Of a stretch of 64,000 bases of DNA, positions 1 through 8,129 are shown piece after piece (the first letter of the stretch is position 1; each line of letters starts with the position of its first letter). Source of the stretch: Qipengyuania spongiae. Its GTDB lineage: Bacteria > Pseudomonadota > Alphaproteobacteria > Sphingomonadales > Sphingomonadaceae. The position numbers and the translations under genes were made by a program. The notes beneath the pieces are model-generated. The model made no database searches. It was not told the DNA's origin and saw only the letters and a program-made list of their open reading frames with translations. The stretch spans positions 382,501 to 446,500 of the forward strand of contig NZ_CP092471.1 in NCBI RefSeq assembly GCF_026168555.1, read 5' to 3'.

Positions 1-37
1 ACTTGAAACCGTCACGCGTCCGGCGCATCGGGCGGAC

Positions 38-1753
38 ATGATCCACAAAGCCTCCGCCGCGCTCCTCGCCCTGACGCTCGCCGCCTGCACCGCGACGCCG
101 CCCGTTTCCTCCAGTGTCCCTGCCGCCGATGCCGCGCCGGTCACGATCGGGATCATCGGGCTGAACGACTTCCATGGCAATCTCGAGCCCATCCAGCGCG
201 CCCTCCCGGTCCGCGAGGGCGTCGAGGTCCAGGCGGGCGGGGCCGCCCACCTCGCCACCGCGATCGACACGCTGCGGGCGCGGCACGAACATCATCTGGT
301 GATCTCGGCAGGCGATCTCATCAGCGCGAGCCCGCTGGTCTCCTCGCTGTTTCTCGACGAGCCGACCGTGGGCGTGATGAACCGCATCGGGCTCGACTTC
401 AACGCGGTCGGCAATCACGAATTCGACCGCGGCTGGCGCGAGCTGGTCCGCCTGTCGGAGGGCGGCTGCGACAAGCTCACCTTGCGCGAACCCTGCGCGG
501 TCGAGCCGGATTACGCGGGCGCCGACTTCGCCTTCCTCGCCGCCAATGTCCGCACGCCCGAAGCGATGGGCCGGGGCGAGACGCTTTTTCCCGGCACCGC
601 AATGCGCCGCTTCGGCACGGGCGAGGGGGCGGTGGATGTCGGCATCATCGGCTTGACGCTGGAGGGCACGCCCGGCCTCGTCACGCCCGAAGGCATTGCG
701 GGCCTGACCTTCGCCGACGAGGCGGAGACGATCAACGCGGCTGCGGCCGATCTCACGGCCAAGGGAGCCGAAGCGGTGGTGGTCGCGATCCACCAGGGCC
801 TCGCGCCCGACGACCAGCCCGACGTGTTCGGCTGCGCGGCGATCTCCGGACCGTTGCGGGAGATCCTCGACCGGCTGAACCCGGGAATCGACGTGGTCAT
901 CTCCGGCCACACGCACCGCCCCTATGTCTGCGACTACGGCACGATCGATGCGGCGCGGCCGATGCTGGTCACCAGCGCAGCATGGGGCGGACAGATGCTG
1001 ACCGACATTACGCTCACCATCGATCCGGCGGCGGGCCGCGTGATTGCCAAGGACGCGCGCAATCTGGTTATCGCCAACGACAATGGAGCGGCGGAGGAGG
1101 GCGTGCTGCGCCCCGCAGCGCGCACCGATATCGCCGCCTATGTCGCGCGATATGCCGACGCGGCGCGCGATGCGGAAACGCGACCCGTCGGCAGGCTGTC
1201 GGGCCCGGCACGCAAGGAAGGCATCGAAAGCTCGCTGGGCAATCTCATCGCCGATTCGCAACTCGCCGCGACGCGCGGGGCCGGAGCGCAGATCGCTTTC
1301 ATGAATTCCGGCGGTATCCGTGCCGACCTGATCCCGGCGGCGGGCGGGGTGCTCTCCTTCGGCCAGATCTACACCGTCCAGCCCTTCGGCAACACGCTGA
1401 TGACCAAGACCTTCACCGGCGCGCAATTGCTCGCGCTGCTCGCCAGTCAGTTCGACGACGGGCGCGACAACGTGCTCGCTGTCTCGCAAGGCTTCCGGCA
1501 GGTGCTGGCGCGGGACGGCGACAGCTATCGCTTCGTTTCCGCGACACTCGACGGCAAGCCGATCGATCCGGCGGCGACCTACCGCGTCACGATGAACAGC
1601 TTCCTCGCCACCGGGGGTGACGGGTTCGCGATCTTCGCCGATGGCACCGATGTGGTGACCGGCCCGGTCGATCTCGACGCCACCGAAGCCTATCTCGACG
1701 GCGAGGCGATGCGGCCGCTGCCCGCGACCGACCGGATCACCGTCACCGGCTGA
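38..1753 (+). CDS. Exported bifunctional metallophosphatase / 5'-nucleotidase (UshA-like lipoprotein)
   Basis: Predicted 571-residue 5'-nucleotidase/UDP-sugar hydrolase family protein that would release phosphate and nucleosides from extracytoplasmic nucleotides. The N-terminus is a lipoprotein signal ending in LAAC with Cys17. The calcineurin-like metallophosphoesterase domain shows DFHG (Asp44, His46), AGD (Asp93), GNHEFD (Asn126-His127) and a later SGHTH. The C-terminal half carries the 5'-nucleotidase substrate-binding domain (NSGGIRADL and a TGGDGF stretch near the end). Its length fits the family. The TGA stop abuts the stop of the convergent carboxylase gene with no spacer. Which nucleotide it prefers cannot be read from the sequence. 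Confidence 0.9.
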   Translation: MIHKASAALLALTLAACTATPPVSSSVPAADAAPVTIGIIGLNDFHGNLEPIQRALPVREGVEVQAGGAAHLATAIDTLRARHEHHLVISAGDLISASPLVSSLFLDEPTVGVMNRIGLDFNAVGNHEFDRGWRELVRLSEGGCDKLTLREPCAVEPDYAGADFAFLAANVRTPEAMGRGETLFPGTAMRRFGTGEGAVDVGIIGLTLEGTPGLVTPEGIAGLTFADEAETINAAAADLTAKGAEAVVVAIHQGLAPDDQPDVFGCAAISGPLREILDRLNPGIDVVISGHTHRPYVCDYGTIDAARPMLVTSAAWGGQMLTDITLTIDPAAGRVIAKDARNLVIANDNGAAEEGVLRPAARTDIAAYVARYADAARDAETRPVGRLSGPARKEGIESSLGNLIADSQLAATRGAGAQIAFMNSGGIRADLIPAAGGVLSFGQIYTVQPFGNTLMTKTFTGAQLLALLASQFDDGRDNVLAVSQGFRQVLARDGDSYRFVSATLDGKPIDPAATYRVTMNSFLATGGDGFAIFADGTDVVTGPVDLDATEAYLDGEAMRPLPATDRITVTG

Positions 1754-3361
1754 TCACATCCGGAACACGCCGAAAGCGGGCCACTCCGCGATCGGAGCCT
1801 CGAGCGAGGCGGACAGCGCCAGGCCGAGCACGTCGCGGGTCTGCGCCGGGTCGATCACGCCGTCGTCCCACAGGCGGGCGGTGGCGTAATAGGGGTTGCC
1901 CTCGTCCTCGTATTTCTGGCGGATCGGGGCCTTGAAGGCTTCCGCCTCCTCGTCGCTCCAGCTGTCGGCGTCGCGGTGGACGGTCGCCAGCACGCTCGCC
2001 GCCTGTTCGCCGCCCATCACCGAGATGCGCGCGTTGGGCCAGGTGAAGAGGAAGCGCGGCGAGTATGCCCGGCCGCACATGCCGTAATTGCCCGCCCCGA
2101 AGCTGCCGCCGATGACGACGGTGAGCTTGGGGACGCTGGCGGTCGCCACCGCGGTCACCAGCTTGGCGCCATGCTTGGCGATGCCTTCCGCCTCGTATTT
2201 CCCGCCGACCATGAAGCCGGAAATGTTCTGGAGGAACAGCAGCGGAATGCGCCGCTGGCAGGCGAGTTCAATGAAGTGCGCGCCCTTCTGCGCGCTTTCG
2301 GAAAACAGCACGCCGTTATTGGCGAGGATCGCCACCGGCATCCCCCAGATATGGGCGAAGCCGCAGACCAGCGTGCTGCCGTATAGGGCCTTGAACTCGT
2401 GGAACTCGCTGCCGTCGACCAGCCGCGCGATCACCTCGTGCACGTCGTAGGGCGCGCGCACGTCGTCGGGGATCAGGGCGTAGAGATCCTCCGCGTCGAA
2501 TTTCGGCGGGCGCGGTTCCTTCAGCGCGATGTCGCTCGCGGCGGCGGTGTTCGCGCCGAGATGGCTGACGATATCGCGCACGATGGTCAGCGCGTGCTCG
2601 TCGTTCTCGGCGAGGTGATCGACCACGCCGCTCTTCTTCGCGTGGAGGTCGCCGCCGCCGAGATCCTCGGCGCTGATCTCCTCGCCCGTCGCGGCCTTCA
2701 CCAGCGGCGGCCCGGCGAGGAAGATCGTGCCCTGTTCGCGCACGATCACCGTCTCGTCGGACATGGCGGGGACGTAGGCCCCGCCAGCGGTGCAACTTCC
2801 CATGACGCAGGCGATCTGCGGGATGCCCAGCGCCGACATGTTCGCCTGGTTGAAGAAGATGCGCCCGAAATGCTCGCGGTCGGGAAACACCTCGGCCTGA
2901 TAGGGGAGGTTCGCCCCGCCGCTGTCGACGAGGTAGATGCAGGGCAGGCGGTTCTGTTCGGCGATCTCCTGCGCGCGGAGATGCTTCTTGACCGTCATCG
3001 GGTAGTAGGATCCGCCCTTCACGGTCGGATCGTTGCAGACGATCATCACCTGCCGCCCCGAAACGCGGCCGACACCGCAGATCATCGAGGCGCCGGAAAC
3101 GTCGCCTTCATACATGCCGTTGGCGGCGAGCTGGCCGATCTCGAGGAAGGGCGAGCCGGGATCGAGCAGTCGCTCCACCCGGTCGCGGGGCAGCAACTTG
3201 CCGCGCGAGACGTGCCGTTCGCGATGGCGTTCCGACCCGCCCAGCGCGGCCTCGGCGACATTCGCGCGCAATTCCTCGGCGAGCGAGCGGTTATGGCTCT
3301 CGCGCGCTTTCGCCTCGGGCGCTTCGCGGTCGAGCTTGGTCGCAAGAACGGGCGCGCTCAC
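1754..3361 (-). CDS. liuB: Methylcrotonyl-CoA carboxylase beta (carboxyltransferase) subunit
   Basis: 535-residue acyl-CoA carboxyltransferase. With a biotinylated alpha subunit it carboxylates 3-methylcrotonyl-CoA in leucine breakdown. The length, the [11 protein letters not shown] segment, the [15 protein letters not shown] glycine-rich region and the MGGEQAASV stretch are typical of the MCC beta family rather than propionyl-CoA carboxylase. I place the start at a GTG ([10 protein letters not shown]) because no in-frame ATG lies between it and the upstream gene; the open frame continues further upstream but those residues are a shadow of the oxygenase gene. It is third in an operon after isovaleryl-CoA dehydrogenase and a 2OG-Fe(II) oxygenase. 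No alpha subunit follows: the next gene is convergent. Confidence 0.9.
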   Translation of the reverse strand: MSAPVLATKLDREAPEAKARESHNRSLAEELRANVAEAALGGSERHRERHVSRGKLLPRDRVERLLDPGSPFLEIGQLAANGMYEGDVSGASMICGVGRVSGRQVMIVCNDPTVKGGSYYPMTVKKHLRAQEIAEQNRLPCIYLVDSGGANLPYQAEVFPDREHFGRIFFNQANMSALGIPQIACVMGSCTAGGAYVPAMSDETVIVREQGTIFLAGPPLVKAATGEEISAEDLGGGDLHAKKSGVVDHLAENDEHALTIVRDIVSHLGANTAAASDIALKEPRPPKFDAEDLYALIPDDVRAPYDVHEVIARLVDGSEFHEFKALYGSTLVCGFAHIWGMPVAILANNGVLFSESAQKGAHFIELACQRRIPLLFLQNISGFMVGGKYEAEGIAKHGAKLVTAVATASVPKLTVVIGGSFGAGNYGMCGRAYSPRFLFTWPNARISVMGGEQAASVLATVHRDADSWSDEEAEAFKAPIRQKYEDEGNPYYATARLWDDGVIDPAQTRDVLGLALSASLEAPIAEWPAFGVFRM

Positions 3362-3416
3362 GCGACACCCCCGCCGGCGGGACGGATGGCATCGGAAGCG
3401 GGGGCACGAAATTGAG

Positions 3417-4007
3417 TCATTGCTGCTCCTGGTCGGGAACCTTGTGGATCCACAAATTGAGGGCGAACCGCGCATCGGCGAAGTCGTTCGACGGGCAATG
3501 GACCGGCCGGACCTCGTGCGGCACCATCGCGGGGAAGACGACAAGCTGGTTGTCGCGCGCGGGAATGTCGACGAACTCGCCCGGCCTGTCGAGACGGAAG
3601 ATCCGGAGATCGCCACCGGTGAAGGCGGCCGGCGTGCGGAAGAAGTAGTAGACCGCGCTGATCGCCCGGCTGCGGTGGAAGTCCGGTCCACCAAGATCGA
3701 CATGCGGCTTGTAATAGGCGCCGTCGGTATGGGCGACGAGCGATCCGTCGAACTGGCGCTTCTTGCCGAGCGGGATGCCGAATTCGCGGCTGAACTCGTC
3801 GACCAGCGGCGCGACCGCATCGCGGATGATCTGGCGGCAGGGGCCGAAATCGGAGATAGTCAGCGACTCGCGCAAGGGGGATTTGGCGTTGTCTCCGACA
3901 AGGCTCGGCTCGCAGCTGTCCTCGCAGGACAGCGCGTATTCGAGCATGGTCCGATGGTCCTCGGGAGAGAGGAAGTCGGGCCGGATCAGCTGCAGATCCT
4001 TGCGCAT
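3417..4007 (-). CDS. 2OG-Fe(II) oxygenase (prolyl-4-hydroxylase-like)
   Basis: 196-residue predicted 2-oxoglutarate/Fe(II)-dependent dioxygenase. The double-stranded beta-helix signature is complete: HVD (His102, Asp104), distal His in FPAMVPHEV (His164), and Arg180 in an RxxLxxW arrangement expected to hold 2-oxoglutarate. The family hydroxylates protein side chains or small molecules; the substrate cannot be told here. It lies between isovaleryl-CoA dehydrogenase (10 bases upstream) and the carboxylase gene (about 55 bases downstream) on the same strand, so it is probably cotranscribed. This is not a standard member of leucine catabolic clusters. Family call is firm, role unknown. Confidence 0.85.
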   Translation of the reverse strand: MRKDLQLIRPDFLSPEDHRTMLEYALSCEDSCEPSLVGDNAKSPLRESLTISDFGPCRQIIRDAVAPLVDEFSREFGIPLGKKRQFDGSLVAHTDGAYYKPHVDLGGPDFHRSRAISAVYYFFRTPAAFTGGDLRIFRLDRPGEFVDIPARDNQLVVFPAMVPHEVRPVHCPSNDFADARFALNLWIHKVPDQEQQ

Positions 4008-4017
4008 GGGCGGACTC

Positions 4018-5181
4018 TCAGCCGGCAGCCCCGATCAGCTCGCGGCCGATCAGCATCCGGCGAATCTCATTAGTGCCCGCACCGATATCGAGCAGCTTGG
4101 CATCGCGCATGTAGCGTTCCACCGGCCAGTCGAGCGTGTAGCCCGCGCCGCCCAGCGCCTGGACGCTTTCGGCCGCGACGCGGAAGGCGTTCTCGCTCGC
4201 CAGCAGGATCGCGCCGGCCGCATCGAAGCGGGTGGTCTGACCCGCATCGCAGGCCTTGGCGACGGCATAAGTGTAGGCCCGCGCCGATTGCAGCGCGACA
4301 TACATGTCGGCGACCTTGGCCTGCATCAGCTGGAACGAACCGATGGGCTTGCCGAACTGGGTGCGTTCGCGAAGATAGGGGATGACCGTGTCGAGACAGG
4401 CCTGCATGATGCCGAGCTGCAACCCGGCGAGCACCACGCGCTCGTAATCGAGCCCGCTCATCAGCACGCCGACGCCGCCGTTCAGCGGGCCCATCACGCG
4501 ATCCTCGGGCACGAAGCAATCGTCGAACACCAGCTCCGCCGTGGGCGAGCCACGCATGCCGACCTTCTCGATCTTCTGGCCGATCGAGAAGCCTTCGTCC
4601 CCCTTCTCGATCAGGAAAGCGGTGATACCCTTCGACCCTTCGCCGGTCTTGGCATAGACGACCAGCGTGTCGGCATAGGGCGCGTTGGTGATCCAGAACT
4701 TGGTGCCGTTGAGCTTGAACCCACCTTCCACCGCCTCGGCGCGCAGCTTCATGGAGACGACGTCCGACCCGGCGGAAGCCTCCGACATGGCGAGGCTGCC
4801 GACATGCTCGCCGCTGACAAGGCCGGGCAGGTACTTGGCCTTCTGCTCCTCGTTGCCCCAGCGGCGGATCTGGTTGACGCAGAGATTGGAATGCGCCCCG
4901 TAGGACAGGCCGAGCGAGGCGCTCGCGCGGCTCACTTCCTCGACCGCGATCACATGCTCCAGATAGCCGAGGCCGAGCCCGCCATCCTCTTCGCCCACGG
5001 TGATGCCGTGCAGGCCGAGCTCGCCCATCGCGGCCCACAATTCGTCCTTGGGAAACCAGTCCTCGCGATCGATCTTCTCGGCCAGCGGCGCGATCTGTTC
5101 GTCGGCGAAGCGCGCGGTGGTTTCGCGGATCATCTGCGCGGTCTCGCCGAGCTGGAAATCGAAATCGGGGGTCGCGCGCAT
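4018..5181 (-). CDS. liuA: Isovaleryl-CoA dehydrogenase
   Basis: 387-residue FAD-dependent acyl-CoA dehydrogenase converting isovaleryl-CoA to 3-methylcrotonyl-CoA, the substrate of the carboxylase encoded two genes downstream. The acyl-CoA dehydrogenase N-terminal, middle (MSEASAGSD) and C-terminal domains are all present. The catalytic base is expected on helix G; Glu247 in GLDYERVVLAG sits where isovaleryl-CoA dehydrogenases place it, unlike short- and medium-chain enzymes that carry it in the C-terminal loop. The ATG start is the only sensible one and the gene leads the operon. Electrons would pass to ETF. Confidence 0.92.
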   Translation of the reverse strand: MRATPDFDFQLGETAQMIRETTARFADEQIAPLAEKIDREDWFPKDELWAAMGELGLHGITVGEEDGGLGLGYLEHVIAVEEVSRASASLGLSYGAHSNLCVNQIRRWGNEEQKAKYLPGLVSGEHVGSLAMSEASAGSDVVSMKLRAEAVEGGFKLNGTKFWITNAPYADTLVVYAKTGEGSKGITAFLIEKGDEGFSIGQKIEKVGMRGSPTAELVFDDCFVPEDRVMGPLNGGVGVLMSGLDYERVVLAGLQLGIMQACLDTVIPYLRERTQFGKPIGSFQLMQAKVADMYVALQSARAYTYAVAKACDAGQTTRFDAAGAILLASENAFRVAAESVQALGGAGYTLDWPVERYMRDAKLLDIGAGTNEIRRMLIGRELIGAAG

Positions 5182-5321
5182 GATCTGTCCTTCTTGAAGC
5201 GGGCTCCGGCCTGGTCTGGCGGGCTTACGGGCGCCCTAGCGAAGCCCGGCGCGCCCGGCAAACGCCATGCCGTCTCAACGCGAAGATCAAAGACTTTGTG
5301 CCGCCGGGCATTTTATCCTAG

Positions 5322-5335
5322 CTTGCGTTTGCAAG
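5322..5335. repeat. Perfect inverted repeat at the start of the HWE kinase gene
   Basis: CTTGC-gttt-GCAAG ends on the base before the chosen ATG. The arms are 5 bp, so it may be chance, but it lies where a normal ribosome binding site is missing and could be an operator or an RNA hairpin at the initiation region. Confidence 0.35.
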
Positions 5336-6856
5336 ATGTTCCGCACCATTCGAGAAACCTGGCCCCGCGGGCAAGCCCCGACCGCCGCTTTTTGCGGCGA
5401 GGACGACCGCGTCCGCGTGATGGCAAGCTTCGGCTTCGACGATCTCGAGAGCGACGACGATCTTCAGCGGCTGGTGAATTTCGCCGCCAGACTGTGCGAT
5501 GCGCCGATCGCGCTGGTCAGCCTGGTCGAGACCGACCGCCAGCGTTTCCTCGCGCGGGAAGGCTTCGACGCCAAGGAAACCCCGCGCTCGACCAGCTTCT
5601 GCGCGACGGCCATGCTCCAAACCGGAATGCTGATCGTGCCGGATGCGACGCAGGACGAGCGTTTCGCCGGCTTCCCCATCGTCACCGGGCCGGAGCATGT
5701 CCGCTTCTATGCTGGCGCGCCTCTCGTCTCTGCCGAGGGCGCCCCGCTCGGTTCGCTGTGCGTGATCGATACCGAACCGCGGCCGGGCGGGCTGAGCGAC
5801 ATGCAGCGCGACGGGCTCGCGGTGCTGGCCGATTCGGTGATGAGCCGCTTCACGCAGCATCGCCTCGACATCGCGGCCAACTACGAAATCGCCGAGCGGG
5901 AAAAAAGGCTCGAATCGATCATCGACAGCGTGCCGGGAATCGCCTGGTCCGCGGATCGAAAGGCCAATTTCGACTATTTCAACGCGCGCTGGAAGGAAGT
6001 GACCGGAGCGGAACCGCCGAAGATACCTGCCGACTGGCGCGATTTCGTTCATCCGGAAGATTTCGACGAAACCCTCGAGGTTTTCTCGCAGGCCGTCGAG
6101 AAAACCACTCCGTTCGAAAGCGAATGGCGGATGCGTCAATCCGATGGGTCCTACCGATGGGTGCTGAGCCGCGGAGTTCCCATCGCCGATGGGGGCAAGG
6201 GCTCCCGCTGGTTCGGCACGCTGTTCGACATCGACGAACAATACAAGCTGTCCGAATCGCGCGAATTGCTGGCCGGCGAGTTGTCGCATCGGATCAAGAA
6301 CATCTTCGCGGTGGTGTCGGGCCTTGTCGCGATCAAGGCTCGCAACCATCCCGAGGCGCACGAATTCGCCGAGGAACTGGGCAAGACCATCAAGGCGCTC
6401 GGCCTGGCGCACGATTATGTCCGCCCGGTCGAGGGGCGGCGCGGCGAAAGCCTTCGCGATCTGCTGTCCGACCTCGTCGCGCCCTATCAGGACGGCAAGG
6501 GCAAGCGGATCACCGTGGACGGTGCGGACAGCGCCATCGGTCATCGCGCGGCGACGCCGCTGGCACTCATCTTTCACGAACTCGCGACCAACTCGGCGAA
6601 ATACGGCGCCCTGTCCTGTGACGATGGCAGGATCGCGATCGAATTGCGCGAAACCGGAAGCGATGAACTGACGATCCGATGGGAGGAATTCAGCATTCCT
6701 TGCGACGATGTCGCCGACGAAGCGCATGAGGGATTCGGATCGCGAATGCTTCGCCTCTCGGTCGAGGGGCAACTTCGCGGCCGTTTCGAACGCACATTTT
6801 CGAGCGAGGGGCTCGTCTGCGAGATCGTCGTTCCGAAAAGCGCGCTGACGAGCTGA
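5336..6856 (+). CDS. Soluble sensor histidine kinase, GAF-PAS-HWE
   Basis: 506 residues from the chosen ATG (MFRTIRETW). No membrane segment or signal peptide is visible, so it is cytoplasmic. An N-terminal GAF domain spans roughly residues 25-175 (DRVRVMASFG through LADSV), followed by a PAS/PAC domain at about 185-310 (SIIDSVPGIAWSAD, EWRMRQSDGSYRWVLSRG). The kinase core is HWE type: phosphoacceptor His in ELSHRIKNIF, and the WEE element in TIRWEEF. The PAS lacks the flavin-binding cysteine motif of LOV domains. The family often feeds the alphaproteobacterial general stress response or phosphorylates single-domain regulators; none is adjacent. An ATG at 5420 is an alternative but would cut into the GAF domain. 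Confidence 0.85.
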   Translation: MFRTIRETWPRGQAPTAAFCGEDDRVRVMASFGFDDLESDDDLQRLVNFAARLCDAPIALVSLVETDRQRFLAREGFDAKETPRSTSFCATAMLQTGMLIVPDATQDERFAGFPIVTGPEHVRFYAGAPLVSAEGAPLGSLCVIDTEPRPGGLSDMQRDGLAVLADSVMSRFTQHRLDIAANYEIAEREKRLESIIDSVPGIAWSADRKANFDYFNARWKEVTGAEPPKIPADWRDFVHPEDFDETLEVFSQAVEKTTPFESEWRMRQSDGSYRWVLSRGVPIADGGKGSRWFGTLFDIDEQYKLSESRELLAGELSHRIKNIFAVVSGLVAIKARNHPEAHEFAEELGKTIKALGLAHDYVRPVEGRRGESLRDLLSDLVAPYQDGKGKRITVDGADSAIGHRAATPLALIFHELATNSAKYGALSCDDGRIAIELRETGSDELTIRWEEFSIPCDDVADEAHEGFGSRMLRLSVEGQLRGRFERTFSSEGLVCEIVVPKSALTS

Positions 6857-6876
6857 TGGTCGGGAGCGCACATCGG

Positions 6877-7365
6877 ATGGCACGGCTTTCGCTGCCCGCC
6901 CTGGCGTCCATAGCGCTCGCGGCCTGCACTCCGCAGGATGGCGCGACCGGCGAACTGGCCGAACAGGCCGCGGGGACGGGTCAGGTCGCCGAACCGGTCG
7001 AGGCGGATCCGGCGGAGCTTCCGGACGAGTTTGTCCGTACCGCATGGCGCGTGGTCGCCGCGGACGGAGCGCGCTACACGACCTATTTCGACGAGGGCGG
7101 CCGCTATCGTGATTTCCGCAACGGCGATCCCTGGCAGGAGGGCGGTTGGGAGACCGATGCCGAGGGGCAGCTGTGCTTCCTGCCCGATCCCGAAGGGGGT
7201 GTGCTGCGCTGCTGGCAGCCCGACCGCATGCAGGACGACAACCGGATGATCGCGACCAGTGAGGGCGGCCAGCGCATTCGTATCGAGCGCGCCGATTACA
7301 GCCCGCCGGTCGAACCCGTTGCCGAAGGTGGGGACCAGGGCAACGCCGGCGACGATACAGAGTGA
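6877..7365 (+). CDS. Small lipoprotein of unknown function
   Basis: About 162 residues. The N-terminus MARLSLPALASIALAAC is a lipoprotein signal with lipobox LAAC. The mature part is acidic at both ends with a central region rich in Tyr, Trp and Gly (YFDEGGRYRDF, GGWETDAEGQLCF) that looks like a small beta-barrel; two cysteines in this part could pair. An ATG 21 bases upstream overlaps the kinase stop (TGATG) and would add seven residues, so the start is uncertain. The gene sits between the kinase and the ABC genes with overlaps, suggesting one transcription unit. I do not recognise a named family. Confidence 0.7.
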   Translation: MARLSLPALASIALAACTPQDGATGELAEQAAGTGQVAEPVEADPAELPDEFVRTAWRVVAADGARYTTYFDEGGRYRDFRNGDPWQEGGWETDAEGQLCFLPDPEGGVLRCWQPDRMQDDNRMIATSEGGQRIRIERADYSPPVEPVAEGGDQGNAGDDTE

Positions 7366-8129
7366 GGGGGGCAGCCGCCGCCTTTCTCGAATTTCGCGAC
7401 ATCGCCAAGACCTATGCCGGGGTCGATGCGGTCGCCGGCGTATCCACGATTATTCGCGCCGGAGAATTCGTCGCGCTGGTCGGCGCTTCGGGTTCGGGCA
7501 AATCGACCCTGCTCAAGACCGTCAACCGGCTGACCGCGCCCGATCGGGGGACCGTCCTGCTCGAAGGTCAGGATGTCTCCGATCTGCCGGCCCCCGCCCT
7601 GCGTCGCAAGGTGGGCTACGTGTTCCAGGGCATCGGCCTGTTCCCGCACATGTCCGTGGGAGAGAACATTGCCATCGGTCCGCGCCTTGCGGGAAAGCCC
7701 CTTTCGGACGAACGGATCGCCGAGCTGCTCGAGCTGGTCGAACTCGATCCCGCGGTCAGGGGCCGCATGCCCGACGCGCTTTCGGGCGGGCAGCGCCAGC
7801 GCGTGGGGGTGGCGCGGGCGCTGGCGGGCGAGCCGCACCTGCTGCTGATGGACGAACCCTTCGGCGCGCTCGACCCGATCACGCGCGATGCGCTGGGCGA
7901 TCGGGTCCTGCGCCTTCACGAACGCCTCGGCCTGACCACCGTCATGGTGACGCACGACATGGCCGAGGCGCTGCTGCTAGCGAGCCGGGTGCTGGTGATG
8001 GACAGCGGCACGATCGTGGCCGACGAGAGCCCGCGCGCTCTGCTCGATGGCGCGGGCGGCCGGATCGCGCAGGAACTGGTCGCCGTGCCGCGCGAGCAGG
8101 CCAGGCGGCTGGCGGGGCTTTCGGCGTGA
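7362..8129 (+). CDS. ABC transporter ATP-binding protein, osmoprotectant (OpuCA/ProV-like) type
   Basis: 255-residue importer ATPase. Walker A GASGSGKST (41-49), signature LSGGQRQRV (about 140-148), Walker B LLLMDEPFGALD and the switch His in TVMVTHDMAEAL are intact. It ends soon after the ATPase core, without the CBS domains that OpuCA proteins often carry, so ionic-strength sensing through CBS is unlikely. The GTG start overlaps the TGA of the lipoprotein gene (GTGA), and its own TGA overlaps the GTG of the fused permease gene. With that neighbour it forms an uptake system for betaine, choline or a similar quaternary compound. Confidence 0.9.
   Translation: MRGAAAAFLEFRDIAKTYAGVDAVAGVSTIIRAGEFVALVGASGSGKSTLLKTVNRLTAPDRGTVLLEGQDVSDLPAPALRRKVGYVFQGIGLFPHMSVGENIAIGPRLAGKPLSDERIAELLELVELDPAVRGRMPDALSGGQRQRVGVARALAGEPHLLLMDEPFGALDPITRDALGDRVLRLHERLGLTTVMVTHDMAEALLLASRVLVMDSGTIVADESPRALLDGAGGRIAQELVAVPREQARRLAGLSA

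Noticed and set aside
3763..6621. A 952-codon plus-strand frame across the dehydrogenase and kinase genes
   Set aside because: It crosses two real genes on different strands and gives no protein-like sequence.
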